Source: Caldisphaera lagunensis DSM 15908 (GTDB taxonomy: Archaea > Thermoproteota > Thermoprotei_A > Sulfolobales > Acidilobaceae). From it: a stretch of DNA of 64,000 nucleotides. Both the position numbers and the translations under genes were made by a program. The notes under the pieces were generated by a model. That model had not been told where the DNA came from. It made no database searches and worked only from the letters and a program-made list of their open reading frames with translations. Below are positions 54,404-63,572 of this stretch, piece by piece (position 1 is the stretch's first letter; each line of letters opens with the position of its first letter). The DNA is taken from assembly GCF_000317795.1 (NCBI RefSeq), contig NC_019791.1, positions 310,001-374,000 of the forward strand, given 5' to 3'.

Positions 54404-55785
54404 GGCTTTTCCACCTCATACAAGAAGCAGGCAACAAAATGATCTTCTCCAACCTTTCTTAGATCAGGTCTTTTTTCAGCACATATAGGCATGGCATATG
54501 GACACCTATCTCTAAACATGCAACCTTTTGGAGGATTCCTCATATCAGGAACTTCTCCTTTTATGCCTTTTAACTCGTGAGCCTCAATAGTTGGTATTGC
54601 CTCCATAAGCATTTGAGTATATGGATGCTTTGGTTGGTCGAAAATGTATTCCTTCCTTCCAACCTCAACGACTTGACCTGCATACATTATTGCTATTCTA
54701 TCAGAAACCTCTGCTAATACTGATAAATCATGTGAAATGAACATATAAGATGAATTTGTACTTTCTTTTAATTCTTTTATTAACTCTAAAATTTGTGCTT
54801 GTATCGTAACATCTAATGCGCTAGTTGGCTCATCTAAGATAACAAGTTCTGGATTATTAATCATTGCTGTAGCAATAACTATTCTTTGCCTCTGTCCCCC
54901 ACTCAATTCATGAGGATACATATAAACCATTTTATCAGCATTAGGTATTCCTAATAATCCTAAAAATTCTGATGCCTTTTTATAGCCTTCTTTAAACAAT
55001 TCTCTCTTTACCATCCTTCCTATTATAGGAATCCTAGAAAAGTTAGGTAATTTATTTTCCTTTTCAATTACTTCTAAATATTTCTTAGTAAAAGAATTTA
55101 TTGGTTCACAGCATAACTTTTCAATTATTTGCTCCTTCTTTAAATCGTGCAAATCTTTTCTTCTCCAAATCGATGCAACTTGATCTTCTAATCCTAGAAT
55201 ATTTCTATTTTTCAAATAATCTTTAAATGCTTCATTAATACCATTTTCTTTAAGTATCTTAATTATATTTTTCATATCTTCTTTAGTTGCTCTATGCCTT
55301 GATAACCTTCTACTAGCTAATAAACCAGGGTTATGATAATATAAAACTTCTGCTATTTGATAACCAACTTGCAATAAAGGATTCAATGTTGTCATAGGTT
55401 CTTGAAATACCATTGATAATTTTTGACCTCTTACATTGGACATTTCTTCATTAACTTTTTTAAGAACATCTGCATTTTTAGCAGGTTTAAATTTCTTGGC
55501 TTTTTTATAGTATTCATTTAATGGCTTCAAATAATCTTTTCCATCAACTAATATTCTTCCATCAACGACTGCAGCATTTCTTGGGATTAATCCCATTATT
55601 GCCCTTCCCAGCGTTGATTTACCACAACCACTTTCTCCTGCAACTCCTAATACTTCTCCCTTTCTTATTTCTAAGTTAACTCCATTTAATGCCTTGTATA
55701 CCCCTCTTCTAGTATAGTAATGCAAATGAAAGTTCTCTACCTTAACAATTGGTGCAAGATTGCTTGATAAGCTATTGGACTCCAT
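54400..55785 (-). CDS. Oligopeptide/dipeptide ABC transporter ATP-binding protein (DppD-like)
   Basis: This ATPase of about 461 aa has Walker A GESGCGKS, LSGGQRQR, VILDEPTSALD, and the oligopeptide C-terminal region MFRDRCPYAMPICAEKRPDL. Between the Q-loop (VFQEPMTTLNP) and the signature there is a long helical insertion of about 100 residues (RRLSRHRATKEDMKNIIKIL through YKKASEFLGLLG), longer than in bacterial DppD. ATG 55785 with GGAGTGA upstream is preferred over GTG 55797. Its start overlaps the DppC-like gene end. Confidence 0.93.
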   Translation of the reverse strand: MESNSLSSNLAPIVKVENFHLHYYTRRGVYKALNGVNLEIRKGEVLGVAGESGCGKSTLGRAIMGLIPRNAAVVDGRILVDGKDYLKPLNEYYKKAKKFKPAKNADVLKKVNEEMSNVRGQKLSMVFQEPMTTLNPLLQVGYQIAEVLYYHNPGLLASRRLSRHRATKEDMKNIIKILKENGINEAFKDYLKNRNILGLEDQVASIWRRKDLHDLKKEQIIEKLCCEPINSFTKKYLEVIEKENKLPNFSRIPIIGRMVKRELFKEGYKKASEFLGLLGIPNADKMVYMYPHELSGGQRQRIVIATAMINNPELVILDEPTSALDVTIQAQILELIKELKESTNSSYMFISHDLSVLAEVSDRIAIMYAGQVVEVGRKEYIFDQPKHPYTQMLMEAIPTIEAHELKGIKGEVPDMRNPPKGCMFRDRCPYAMPICAEKRPDLRKVGEDHFVACFLYEVEKP

Positions 55786-55786
55786 A

Positions 55787-56698
55787 CTAAAGCTCACTCC
55801 TCCTTCTTGGATCTATAACGTCTCTAAATCCATCCCCCATTAAGTTTACTGCTAGAGCAAATAAAACAATAAATAAACCTGGAATTATCATTGCCCAAGG
55901 TGCTGTTTGTATATATTCATAGCCAAGACTCGTTAAATACCCTAATTCAGGTAAGTTTGCAGCAGGTAAAAATCCTATAAATGCTAAGGCAGATATCGTT
56001 AGCATAATTGTACCTAAATCCAAAGATATTTGGACGAAAACTGGAGGTAATGAGTTAGGTAATATGTGTTTAAACATTATCTTAAAATTGCTTGTGCCTG
56101 AAGCCCTTGCTGCTTCAATAAACGTTAATTCTTTAGTCTGCAATGTAACACTCCTCGCATATCTTGCATATAAAGGCCACCAAACTAATATTAAAGCTAT
56201 CATCATACTATTAAGGGTTCTGCCTAAAACATATCCTATTGCTATAGCCAATACTAAATAAGGTATACTAAATACTATGTCAGTTATCCTCATTAATACC
56301 TCATCAACCCAGCCCCCAAAATATGTAGCTATTATCCCTATAACTAAGCCTATTATTGCCCCAGGTATGACTATTTCTAATGATAACCAAAAATCAAGTC
56401 TTATTGATTTTATAACGGCTCTAAGTAAATCTATTCCCGGATATGTTGTTCCAAATGGATGCTTCCATGAAGGAGCTTGTGGAATTGGATTAGCATAATT
56501 TGGAGTTAATAAATAGGGATGTTTGAAGGGCATAATTTGAGGGAAGAATTGCAAAATTAATGCATCAAAGAAATAAAATAGAAAAATTATTAAACCAGCT
56601 ACTGCAGCTTTATTTGAGAAAAACACTTGAAGTGAAAGCCTTAATTCCCTCCACCTATCAGGTTTTACTTCATTTTTATTACTCATTTTCTTTTTCAC
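55787..56698 (-). CDS. Oligopeptide/dipeptide ABC transporter permease (DppC-like)
   Basis: This 303-aa membrane protein has about six helices and the EAA loop EAARASGTSNFKIMFKHILP (about 195-214), which couples to the ATPases. HPFGTTYPGIDLL is the usual DppC N-terminal segment. The start is GTG 56698 or ATG 56686 with GAGGTG upstream. It lies 3 nt after the DppB-like gene, and its stop overlaps DppD. Substrate: small peptides or possibly oligosaccharides, as in some archaeal systems of this family. Confidence 0.92.
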   Translation of the reverse strand: MKKKMSNKNEVKPDRWRELRLSLQVFFSNKAAVAGLIIFLFYFFDALILQFFPQIMPFKHPYLLTPNYANPIPQAPSWKHPFGTTYPGIDLLRAVIKSIRLDFWLSLEIVIPGAIIGLVIGIIATYFGGWVDEVLMRITDIVFSIPYLVLAIAIGYVLGRTLNSMMIALILVWWPLYARYARSVTLQTKELTFIEAARASGTSNFKIMFKHILPNSLPPVFVQISLDLGTIMLTISALAFIGFLPAANLPELGYLTSLGYEYIQTAPWAMIIPGLFIVLFALAVNLMGDGFRDVIDPRRRSEL

Positions 56699-56701
56699 AC
56701 C

Positions 56702-57772
56702 TCAATACCTTATTCTTGGATCTATTTTTGCATAAATCAAATCAAGTATGAGACTTGTTACAACCAAGATTATTCCAAATAATAAAGTACCTCCCATAAT
56801 ACCTCCCATATCATTATTTATCATGGCATCAGTTAACCACATTCCAATACCGGGATAAGAAAATACATCTTCTATTACAACAACTCCTCCTAACAAGCCT
56901 GCGACCAAATAACCAAAGTTTGTTATAACAGGCAATAGGGCATTATTTTTAGCATAAAGATTTATTACTACTTTTTCCGGAACACCTTTTGCTCTTGCAA
57001 AATTTACGAAGTCTTGATCTAGCGTTTCAAGCATTGTACCTCTCATTAATCTTACTAAAGCTGCCATAACTCCTAGAGCTAGCGTAAGGGAAGGCATAAT
57101 TAAATGTAAAAATGCATTTCCAGCAACAACAAAGTCTCCATGTATTAATGCATCTATTAATAAAACATGAGTTGGATAAGATATTCCGTTTTTATACCAT
57201 GATAAACCAGCGACCAGAGAAGGATTGACTGTTCCACTTATTGGCAAAATCTTAAGCCAAACTGCGAATATGATTATTAAGACAATACCAATAAGATACC
57301 AAGGCATAGCATAGAATGTAAGGCTTGCTACTCTTATAGTATTATCAGAAGGTTTATCCCTATTTACTGCTGTATGCACACCTAATGGTATTGAAATAAA
57401 CCATATCAATATAGCAGCAACTATAGTTAGCATTAGGGTATTTGGGAAAAATATTTCTATAGCTTGAGTTACTGGACCACTAAAGATGGGGGTATTTGTG
57501 ATTCCCCAATTACCCTCAAATATTTGTCCTAACCAATAAAAATATTGTATATAAATAGGATCATTAAAGTGAAATTTTTGATCTAGCTCAGCTATTATTT
57601 GTTGCCTAGCAGCTCCAGTTAACCTAGGACTTAAATACATAGCAAGAAGCTTATTTGTTCCTCCTATGTGAATCAAAACAAAGACTATTATTGTCAATCC
57701 TAACAATGTTGGTATAAATAACAATACTCTTCTTAAAACATACTGCCAAAGTTTAATATCCCATCCCCCCAC
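56702..57772 (-). CDS. Oligopeptide/dipeptide ABC transporter permease (DppB-like)
   Basis: This 356-aa permease has LWQYVLRRVLLFIPTLLGLT at the N-terminus, about six membrane segments and the EAA loop FARAKGVPEKVVINLYAKNN (about 255-275), ending with LIYAKIDPRIRY, the DppB signature. A longer periplasmic-side loop (KILPISGTVNPSLVAGLSWY) separates helices 3 and 4. The longest start is GTG 57772. It is the first permease gene downstream of the binding protein. Confidence 0.93.
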   Translation of the reverse strand: MGGWDIKLWQYVLRRVLLFIPTLLGLTIIVFVLIHIGGTNKLLAMYLSPRLTGAARQQIIAELDQKFHFNDPIYIQYFYWLGQIFEGNWGITNTPIFSGPVTQAIEIFFPNTLMLTIVAAILIWFISIPLGVHTAVNRDKPSDNTIRVASLTFYAMPWYLIGIVLIIIFAVWLKILPISGTVNPSLVAGLSWYKNGISYPTHVLLIDALIHGDFVVAGNAFLHLIMPSLTLALGVMAALVRLMRGTMLETLDQDFVNFARAKGVPEKVVINLYAKNNALLPVITNFGYLVAGLLGGVVVIEDVFSYPGIGMWLTDAMINNDMGGIMGGTLLFGIILVVTSLILDLIYAKIDPRIRY

Positions 57773-57862
57773 ACAAGATTAAACACTCTCTGGGGTTTAT
57801 AAAGAAATACAAAAAAAATAAACATATCGTTTAGATTTAAAAATATAAATTAGTATATGTAT

Positions 57863-60586
57863 TTATCCTTTAACCCACCAGTAATATAGAGAATCTGCTG
57901 CTCCTCCTATCATTGGGTTCTCTTCATAGCTTATCTGATTATTAAATCCGTGCATATATGGTTTAATTACCCAATATGCATTTGGCATTTGCGTGTATAC
58001 ATAGAAATACAAATTAATTGCTATTTGTTCAGCTTGTTTATAAAGTTGTGCTGCTTCTGTTGTGTTACCTACTAAAGCTGCATTATCAGCCATTATTATT
58101 AAATTATTTAATTCAGCATATTCATTAGACTCATTAGCATATAATTGTGCTAAGAATGTATTTCCTTGTGAAGCATAATATTTGCTTAGATTAGCAAAAT
58201 ATGATACATTCCATCCATTTGGTCCAGGATAGGTACCTCCTGTTTCGTACATAGCATTAACAAAGTCGCTTGCTAATGGATAATCAGCTATCCAACCTAG
58301 ATAGTATATTGGCATTGGATTTTCTCCTGGAACCTCATATGATATTATAGTTGAGAATGGTACATATAAGGGAACAGCATTTATGTTTGGATCCATATCA
58401 TGCAATGCTTGTGCCCACATTGATGCTGCCGTGAAATCAACTGTATCACCACTTGATACAATTATTGGGAAGTATACTGATATGTTATAATATCCAGATT
58501 CTTCCATTAATTGTTTTGCATATGTTAAGTTAAATGTTGGGCAACCTGTTAGCTCTGTTGGTGGAATGTAATATGGTAAACCAGGTATTATAACTCCACA
58601 ATAGGGACTTGCAAAGTCAAAGTGATATTTAACATTACCTACTATATCATTTAGGTATTGTGTATAGTTAAATGCATATGCAAATGCCTCTCTAACCAAT
58701 GGGTTTGCGAAGTAATATGATGGAATATGATAAGATGGGTTTAGGCTATGTAATGCTGATTGTGATATGTTATCGACAAACGTGAAGAAAAATTCTGATA
58801 ACGTTGGGAATTCATATAATGATGCCTGTCCTTTGCTTTCTAATTGCTCAACTAAGGGTATATAGTTAGATGGTAAACCAGTTACTATATCAGCTTGTCC
58901 AGATGCAAACATTTCATATGCAGTGTTTGGATCTTTAACCCAATATATTATAACAGTATCATTTGGTTTTGGTATGTATGAAATATTTGTAGGCCAATAT
59001 GGATTTGGTGATAAAACAACGCTTTCTCCAGGGGTATAAGATTTGATCATGTATGGTCCAGATGATATTGGGTTCCATTGTACTTGTGTATTATAATTAC
59101 CTTCATTTGCTTGTTGTTGATATGAATAAAATCCAGCTGGCGTGAAATTAATTCCTGCCCCTATTTGTTCTAACCATTTAGCATCCAATATACCAGCACC
59201 TAATGGATCAGCTAATGCAGTAAATAAGAATTGTGGAGCTGTTGGTTTATATAGATGGAAAGTTACTGTATTTGTTTGATTATTATAAGTTATTGCATTC
59301 ATTATTTCTTCAAATCCTTGTGTATCATTTGGTGCAGTTATAACAAAAGTAAATGGTGTATAATTTGGTATAAGGTACTGTGTTAATATCCAACCTGGTG
59401 TACCTGGTGATCCTCCTGAGAATAACATATCTCTTATCAATGAATACCATACATCATATGCTGTTAATGGATCTCCATTAGAGAAATACAAACCAGGTCT
59501 TATTTTAAATGTATATTCAGTATAGTTGGAGTTTATGCCACCATTCTGTTGTGTTGGTATGTATTCAGCTGCGACTGGAATGAATGAAGTAGTTGAAGAA
59601 CCATTGTATACAAGTAACGTTGCAAATATATTTGATATAACCTCAAAACCTACAGATTCATAGTCTATATCTGGATCAAAGCTGTATGGACCTCCTGGAA
59701 CATTTTCTGAAACAATTATAGAACCTGGGTTAGGTACTTGCAAGTTTGATGAATATATTGCAAATGGTGAAGTAGATGATGATACTGCAATAGTTTGATA
59801 TGTTGTATAGTTATATGTTTTCCCAGATGAAACGTTTTTAGTTATTACTGTTAATGATACAGCATATAATCCTGGTGAAGAATAAGTTACATTAACTGGG
59901 TTTTCTTCAGGTAATAATGTTGTTTGGTTTGCCATAACAGTCATTGTTTGACCATTACCAAAGTTCCATACATATTCATATATTGTCATGTTTTGACCAG
60001 ATGGTGGTTGCAAAAATCCTCCTGATAAATAAACTGTTTCACCTGTTGAGAAAATTGGTGCTGTTGGATTTCTTGTTATGTTAAATGTAATTGTTGGAAC
60101 TGTAACTAAATCTGATAGGCTTGATGGTACATTTGGTGCTACTGTTATTTCTATTAAATTACTTAATGAAGATCCTATTAATGAACCGCTTTGATATACA
60201 TTATAATAAACTAAATAATGACCTGGATAATTATAGGTTATATTAACGTATTGTGATGTTGTGTTTATTATTTTCCCATTACCTGCATAGAATAATGCAT
60301 ATCTATTGCTTGATGGGGTAAATGATGATAATACAAAGTTAATTGGTGTTCCTGCTACTGATGCATATGTTGATGTTGCAACTGGACTTAATGTTGAAAA
60401 TGTTGTTGGAGTTGTTGAGGTTATGGATGTAGTTGTTGTTGTAGTTGTTGAGGTAGTTGTGGTTGTAGTTATAGGCTTTTTAGTTGCATAATATGCTGCT
60501 ACTCCTCCAACGATTATTACCACGATAATTACGATTATTATTCCATATAACGCGCCTTTAGACAAGGATCTATCTTTCCTACTCAA
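57863..60586 (-). CDS. Stalked oligopeptide-binding protein of the ABC transporter
   Basis: The layout of this 907-aa surface protein is an N-terminal membrane anchor (about 12-32: LYGIIIVIIVVIIVGGVAAY), a Thr/Ser-rich stalk (about 37-70), two PKD-like beta-sandwich domains (about 75-150 and 155-270, each with YVWNFGNGQ/YPGHYLVYY-type cores), then a family-5 extracellular binding domain (SYDP near 300, VPVAAEYIPTQQNGG, TFKIRPGLYFSNGDPLTAYD, AYAFNYTQYLN). Crenarchaeal binding proteins often have such a glycosylated stalk. The start is TTG 60586, with GGGAG upstream. It is first in the transporter operon. Confidence 0.92.
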   Translation of the reverse strand: MSRKDRSLSKGALYGIIIVIIVVIIVGGVAAYYATKKPITTTTTTSTTTTTTTSITSTTPTTFSTLSPVATSTYASVAGTPINFVLSSFTPSSNRYALFYAGNGKIINTTSQYVNITYNYPGHYLVYYNVYQSGSLIGSSLSNLIEITVAPNVPSSLSDLVTVPTITFNITRNPTAPIFSTGETVYLSGGFLQPPSGQNMTIYEYVWNFGNGQTMTVMANQTTLLPEENPVNVTYSSPGLYAVSLTVITKNVSSGKTYNYTTYQTIAVSSSTSPFAIYSSNLQVPNPGSIIVSENVPGGPYSFDPDIDYESVGFEVISNIFATLLVYNGSSTTSFIPVAAEYIPTQQNGGINSNYTEYTFKIRPGLYFSNGDPLTAYDVWYSLIRDMLFSGGSPGTPGWILTQYLIPNYTPFTFVITAPNDTQGFEEIMNAITYNNQTNTVTFHLYKPTAPQFLFTALADPLGAGILDAKWLEQIGAGINFTPAGFYSYQQQANEGNYNTQVQWNPISSGPYMIKSYTPGESVVLSPNPYWPTNISYIPKPNDTVIIYWVKDPNTAYEMFASGQADIVTGLPSNYIPLVEQLESKGQASLYEFPTLSEFFFTFVDNISQSALHSLNPSYHIPSYYFANPLVREAFAYAFNYTQYLNDIVGNVKYHFDFASPYCGVIIPGLPYYIPPTELTGCPTFNLTYAKQLMEESGYYNISVYFPIIVSSGDTVDFTAASMWAQALHDMDPNINAVPLYVPFSTIISYEVPGENPMPIYYLGWIADYPLASDFVNAMYETGGTYPGPNGWNVSYFANLSKYYASQGNTFLAQLYANESNEYAELNNLIIMADNAALVGNTTEAAQLYKQAEQIAINLYFYVYTQMPNAYWVIKPYMHGFNNQISYEENPMIGGAADSLYYWWVKG

Positions 60587-60791
60587 TATTCTCCCACCTT
60601 GCTATGTAGTTTATGCTAAAACACACTTATATAAATTAATGATAGGCAAAAAATAGCATATAAAATAAACTAGATTACTAATTTATCAGTGTTTTATTTT
60701 ACATTAATTAAATCCCACAAATTCAAACTCCGCATTACGATATAATAAAGAATTTTTCTTATTTTTAATTAATTAAAAATTTATATTAAAA

Positions 60792-61712
60792 CTACATATT
60801 AGGAAGTCCCTTAATTACTATTTTCTTGTCTAGCGTAATATAACCCCATGGCATTGCCTCGGTATTATATATTCCATATACATTTTTCTTATAATCTATT
60901 CCTATAATTCCAACTACATCCTTTCCAAAACCTTTGTTTATATATTCAATAACATTGTTCATCGATTCCATTAAATTACCATTTATCTCATAAATTTCAG
61001 AAACCTTATATGAAAGGAGAGTAGTCATTATAACTTCTCCAATACCTGTTGCAGCTACTGCAATTTTTTTATTTGCATAATATCCAGCTCCAAAGATTGG
61101 GCTATCTCCTACCCTACCAGGTAATTTTAAGCTTACCCCTCCAGTACTAACTCCTGCTGAAAGGCAACCATCCTTATCAATCGCAACTGAACCAACAGTA
61201 TCATAGCCAATTTGTTTTGCAGCGTTTATCCTTTCTAAAACAAAATTCTCAACATTTGGATTATTTTTTAATTTGTTCCATAAATAAATAGAATTCTTTG
61301 AAGGACCTGGGTGTTTTTCAAGATTAATTTTTTTAGCTAGTTTATCTGCGTATTGCCCGGCTATGAGTAAATGAGGAGTTTTTTCTAAAACAAATCTGGC
61401 CAATTTAATTGGATTTTTTGGATAGGTTACTGCTGCAACTGCTCCTGCTTTTAACGAATTCCCATTAACAATTCCCGCATCCATTGTTACATTACCAACA
61501 TAATCTAAAGTACTGCCTAGTCCAGCATTTAATATTCCTGAGTTTTCCATAACTTCTATAGCACTTGTAACCATATCCAAACAATTTCCATTTTTATATG
61601 AATTATAACCTGCTTCTAATGATTCTTTCAAAATATCAACTATTTGATTTATATCTTCAACATTCTTCCATGTACCTGCACCTGCATGAACTACAATTAT
61701 TGGCTCCGACAT
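60792..61712 (-). CDS. iaaA: Isoaspartyl peptidase / plant-type L-asparaginase (Ntn hydrolase)
   Basis: This precursor of about 306 aa autocleaves to expose a catalytic Thr. The predicted nucleophile is T172 in YDTVGSVAIDKDG. VHAGAGTW at the N-terminus, LNAGLGSTLDY, GRVGDSPIFGAGYYAN and ATGIGEVIMTTL are typical. It releases aspartate/ammonia from isoaspartyl peptides and asparagine. ATG 61712 behind AAAGGTGA is preferred over GTG 61721. It lies 205 bp upstream of the peptide-binding protein gene on the same strand, fitting peptide catabolism. Confidence 0.92.
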   Translation of the reverse strand: MSEPIIVVHAGAGTWKNVEDINQIVDILKESLEAGYNSYKNGNCLDMVTSAIEVMENSGILNAGLGSTLDYVGNVTMDAGIVNGNSLKAGAVAAVTYPKNPIKLARFVLEKTPHLLIAGQYADKLAKKINLEKHPGPSKNSIYLWNKLKNNPNVENFVLERINAAKQIGYDTVGSVAIDKDGCLSAGVSTGGVSLKLPGRVGDSPIFGAGYYANKKIAVAATGIGEVIMTTLLSYKVSEIYEINGNLMESMNNVIEYINKGFGKDVVGIIGIDYKKNVYGIYNTEAMPWGYITLDKKIVIKGLPNM

Positions 61713-61721
61713 GAAATTCAC

Positions 61722-62083
61722 CTTTTTAAATTTGTATTAATCAATTTATTAAATTTATTGTTAACCTTTTTGTTGCATTCAATTTTATTTGACTCTCTAT
61801 CTCAAAAGGAATCATCTAAATAGATCATTGTTTTCAATTGATTTTTACCTTATATATAAATAAGGTTCAAAACTTAAGAACTCTCTAAATCTCTTAAGAG
61901 AACATAACTAAGTAACAAAAAACGATTAAAAGTATAATTATCCCTCACACTTTACTATCTTATCTTTGCTCAACGAAGTCTTATTAGAATTAAAGAAGGG
62001 AAAGAGATTTTAAACTTTTTGAATTAATCTATGAGGTCTTAAAAAGGTAGGATTTCAATTTGATTTTATGAAATTAATTCGTA
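61722..62083. other. Intergenic region between iaaA and tRNA-Arg
   Basis: This AT-rich stretch has no ORF of useful length. The only structure is a palindromic TATA-like element at 61847-61866. It contains the promoter of the iaaA operon and the 3' flank of the tRNA. Confidence 0.45.
61847..61866. promoter_or_regulatory. Palindrome around a TATA-like core
   Basis: accttat (61847-61853) and ataaggt (61860-61866) are exact reverse complements around atataa. A box A that is also a dimer binding site would suit a repressor-controlled promoter, but it is about 135 bp upstream of ATG 61712 and would imply a long leader. Confidence 0.25.
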
Positions 62084-62159
62084 TGGACCCGCCGGGATTT
62101 GAACCCGGGACCTCCGGCTCCGAAGGCCGATGCTCTGATCCTGGCTGAGCTACGGGTCC
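62084..62159 (-). tRNA. tRNA-Arg (anticodon TCG)
   Basis: The acceptor stem is GGACCCG/CGGGTCC, discriminator A, D arm GCTC/GAGC, and anticodon arm TCGGC-CTTCGGA-GCCGG with anticodon TCG. The T arm is CCGGG/CCCGG around a GTTCAAAT-type loop. It has no intron and CCA is not encoded, in contrast to the tRNA-Trp in this window. Confidence 0.95.
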
Positions 62160-62230
62160 AATTTAATAATAGCACAATTTGTTATTAATGCTTTTTAATT
62201 TAATTTGTCTTTTTAAATTTGGGATTAATA

Positions 62231-62980
62231 ATGGGTGAAGATTTAGAAAAAATTAAAAATAAAATCAAAGAGACTTTAAAATTAAATAAATATGAAACAA
62301 ATGCATATTTTACATTGTTAAAACTTGGAAAATCGAGACCAACTGATATAGCAAAAAATTCCAACATACCAATTCAAAGAATATATGATGTGCTGAAAAG
62401 CTTGGAAAAAAAGGGATTAATAACGACAAAGGATCAAATATATTATGAAATTCTAGAACCCTCATTATCTTTTCAAACAATTGCCCAAAATTTAATAGCT
62501 GATGCAAATATTAAAGCAAGGGAAATAGAAAACATAGGCCAATTCTTGTCAGGTATTACAACTATTAAGACGATTGATGAAATAAAAATAATATATGGAG
62601 TTAAGGAAACCATAGGAAATACAATAACATACGTCAAAAATTGTAATGAAAAACCATATTTTATGGTTTATAAAGTTCTTGATAAACTGCTTGATCTTTG
62701 GCCATTATTATATGAAATAATTTCAACAACCAAAAATGGAGCTTATCTTCTACTTCCTTATGATGCAAAAATCGGTGAAAAATATATTGAAGAATCGAAA
62801 AAACATAACTTTGAAATAATTAAGAGCAGGGCAGTATTTATGGACCTTTATGTAGGATGCAAAACAGTTATAATTGGATTACCTAGCAAAATTTATGAAG
62901 TTATAAGCATTGTTATAAATAACGAAGAATTTTCAAATGCACTTAAAGAAAGAATGAGAGAAATAATTAACAAATTTTAA
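62231..62980 (+). CDS. TrmB-family transcriptional regulator
   Basis: This protein of about 249 aa has an N-terminal winged helix (about 10-75: KLNKYETNAYFTLLKLGKSR, IAKNSNIPIQRIYDVLKSLE, GLITTKDQIYYEILEPS) and an effector-type C-terminal part with about 170 residues of alpha/beta structure. Many TrmB proteins bind sugars and repress or activate transporter or glycolytic genes; the ligand here is unknown. TTG 62219 gives the longest frame; ATG 62231 with GGGAT upstream is preferred. It is divergent from the tRNA-Arg gene and is followed by PadR. Confidence 0.8.
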   Translation: MGEDLEKIKNKIKETLKLNKYETNAYFTLLKLGKSRPTDIAKNSNIPIQRIYDVLKSLEKKGLITTKDQIYYEILEPSLSFQTIAQNLIADANIKAREIENIGQFLSGITTIKTIDEIKIIYGVKETIGNTITYVKNCNEKPYFMVYKVLDKLLDLWPLLYEIISTTKNGAYLLLPYDAKIGEKYIEESKKHNFEIIKSRAVFMDLYVGCKTVIIGLPSKIYEVISIVINNEEFSNALKERMREIINKF

Positions 62981-63029
62981 TTAAAAAACTTATTTATTCT
63001 CTAGTTATAATAGAAAATTGTGAAAAAAT

Positions 63030-63494
63030 ATGTCATTTTGGGAGTGGAGAAGAAGATCTCAACCAAGATGGGCAAAGGCATGGAGACATAGAGGATGGCT
63101 ACGCCCAATGATAATTTCTTTGCTATACAAAAAACCCTTAAATGGAGTGGAGCTAATGAATGAAATAGAATTATTGACCAATGGAATTTGGAGGCCCTCC
63201 CCAGGTAGTTTATATCCTATAATAAATGAGCTTATTAGCGAAGGGTTAGTTTTTAAAAATCAGTATGGAAAATATGAATTAACAAATGAAGGCAAAGAAT
63301 TTGCAAAAGCTACCTTAACTGCTTTCTATTTATCACCAGATCCAAATTATATAATTGATAGAATTACAGATTTACTAAACTTTCTTGAAAGCTTAGAAAA
63401 AGAAAATAGGGAAATAATCAAATCTAATAAAGATAAATTAATCTCAATTAAAAATAAAATTGAAAATATATTAAGATATACAGATAGTTCTTAG
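63030..63494 (+). CDS. PadR-family transcriptional regulator
   Basis: This 154-aa winged-helix protein has MIISLLYKKPLNGVELMNEI, GIWRPSPGSLYPIINELISE and GLVFKNQYGKYELTNEGKEF, the PadR HTH and wing, followed by a dimerisation helix (about 100-150: IIDRITDLLNFLESLEKENR). The N-terminus is Trp/Arg-rich (SFWEWRRRSQPRWAKAWRHR), unusual and possibly DNA-contacting. PadR proteins are usually ligand-responsive repressors. The start is ATG 63030, near the end of a 49-bp gap after TrmB. Confidence 0.85.
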   Translation: MSFWEWRRRSQPRWAKAWRHRGWLRPMIISLLYKKPLNGVELMNEIELLTNGIWRPSPGSLYPIINELISEGLVFKNQYGKYELTNEGKEFAKATLTAFYLSPDPNYIIDRITDLLNFLESLEKENREIIKSNKDKLISIKNKIENILRYTDSS

Positions 63495-63572
63495 CTTTAT
63501 TTTGAAATAGATAATCTCTGAGCAATTATAAAAATGTTTTATAGACATATAATTTAAAACTTGAAAATACTA

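Noticed and set aside
60306-60491. Plus-strand ORF rich in Val
   Set aside because: It is the antisense of the Thr-rich stalk of the binding protein; composition explains the open frame.
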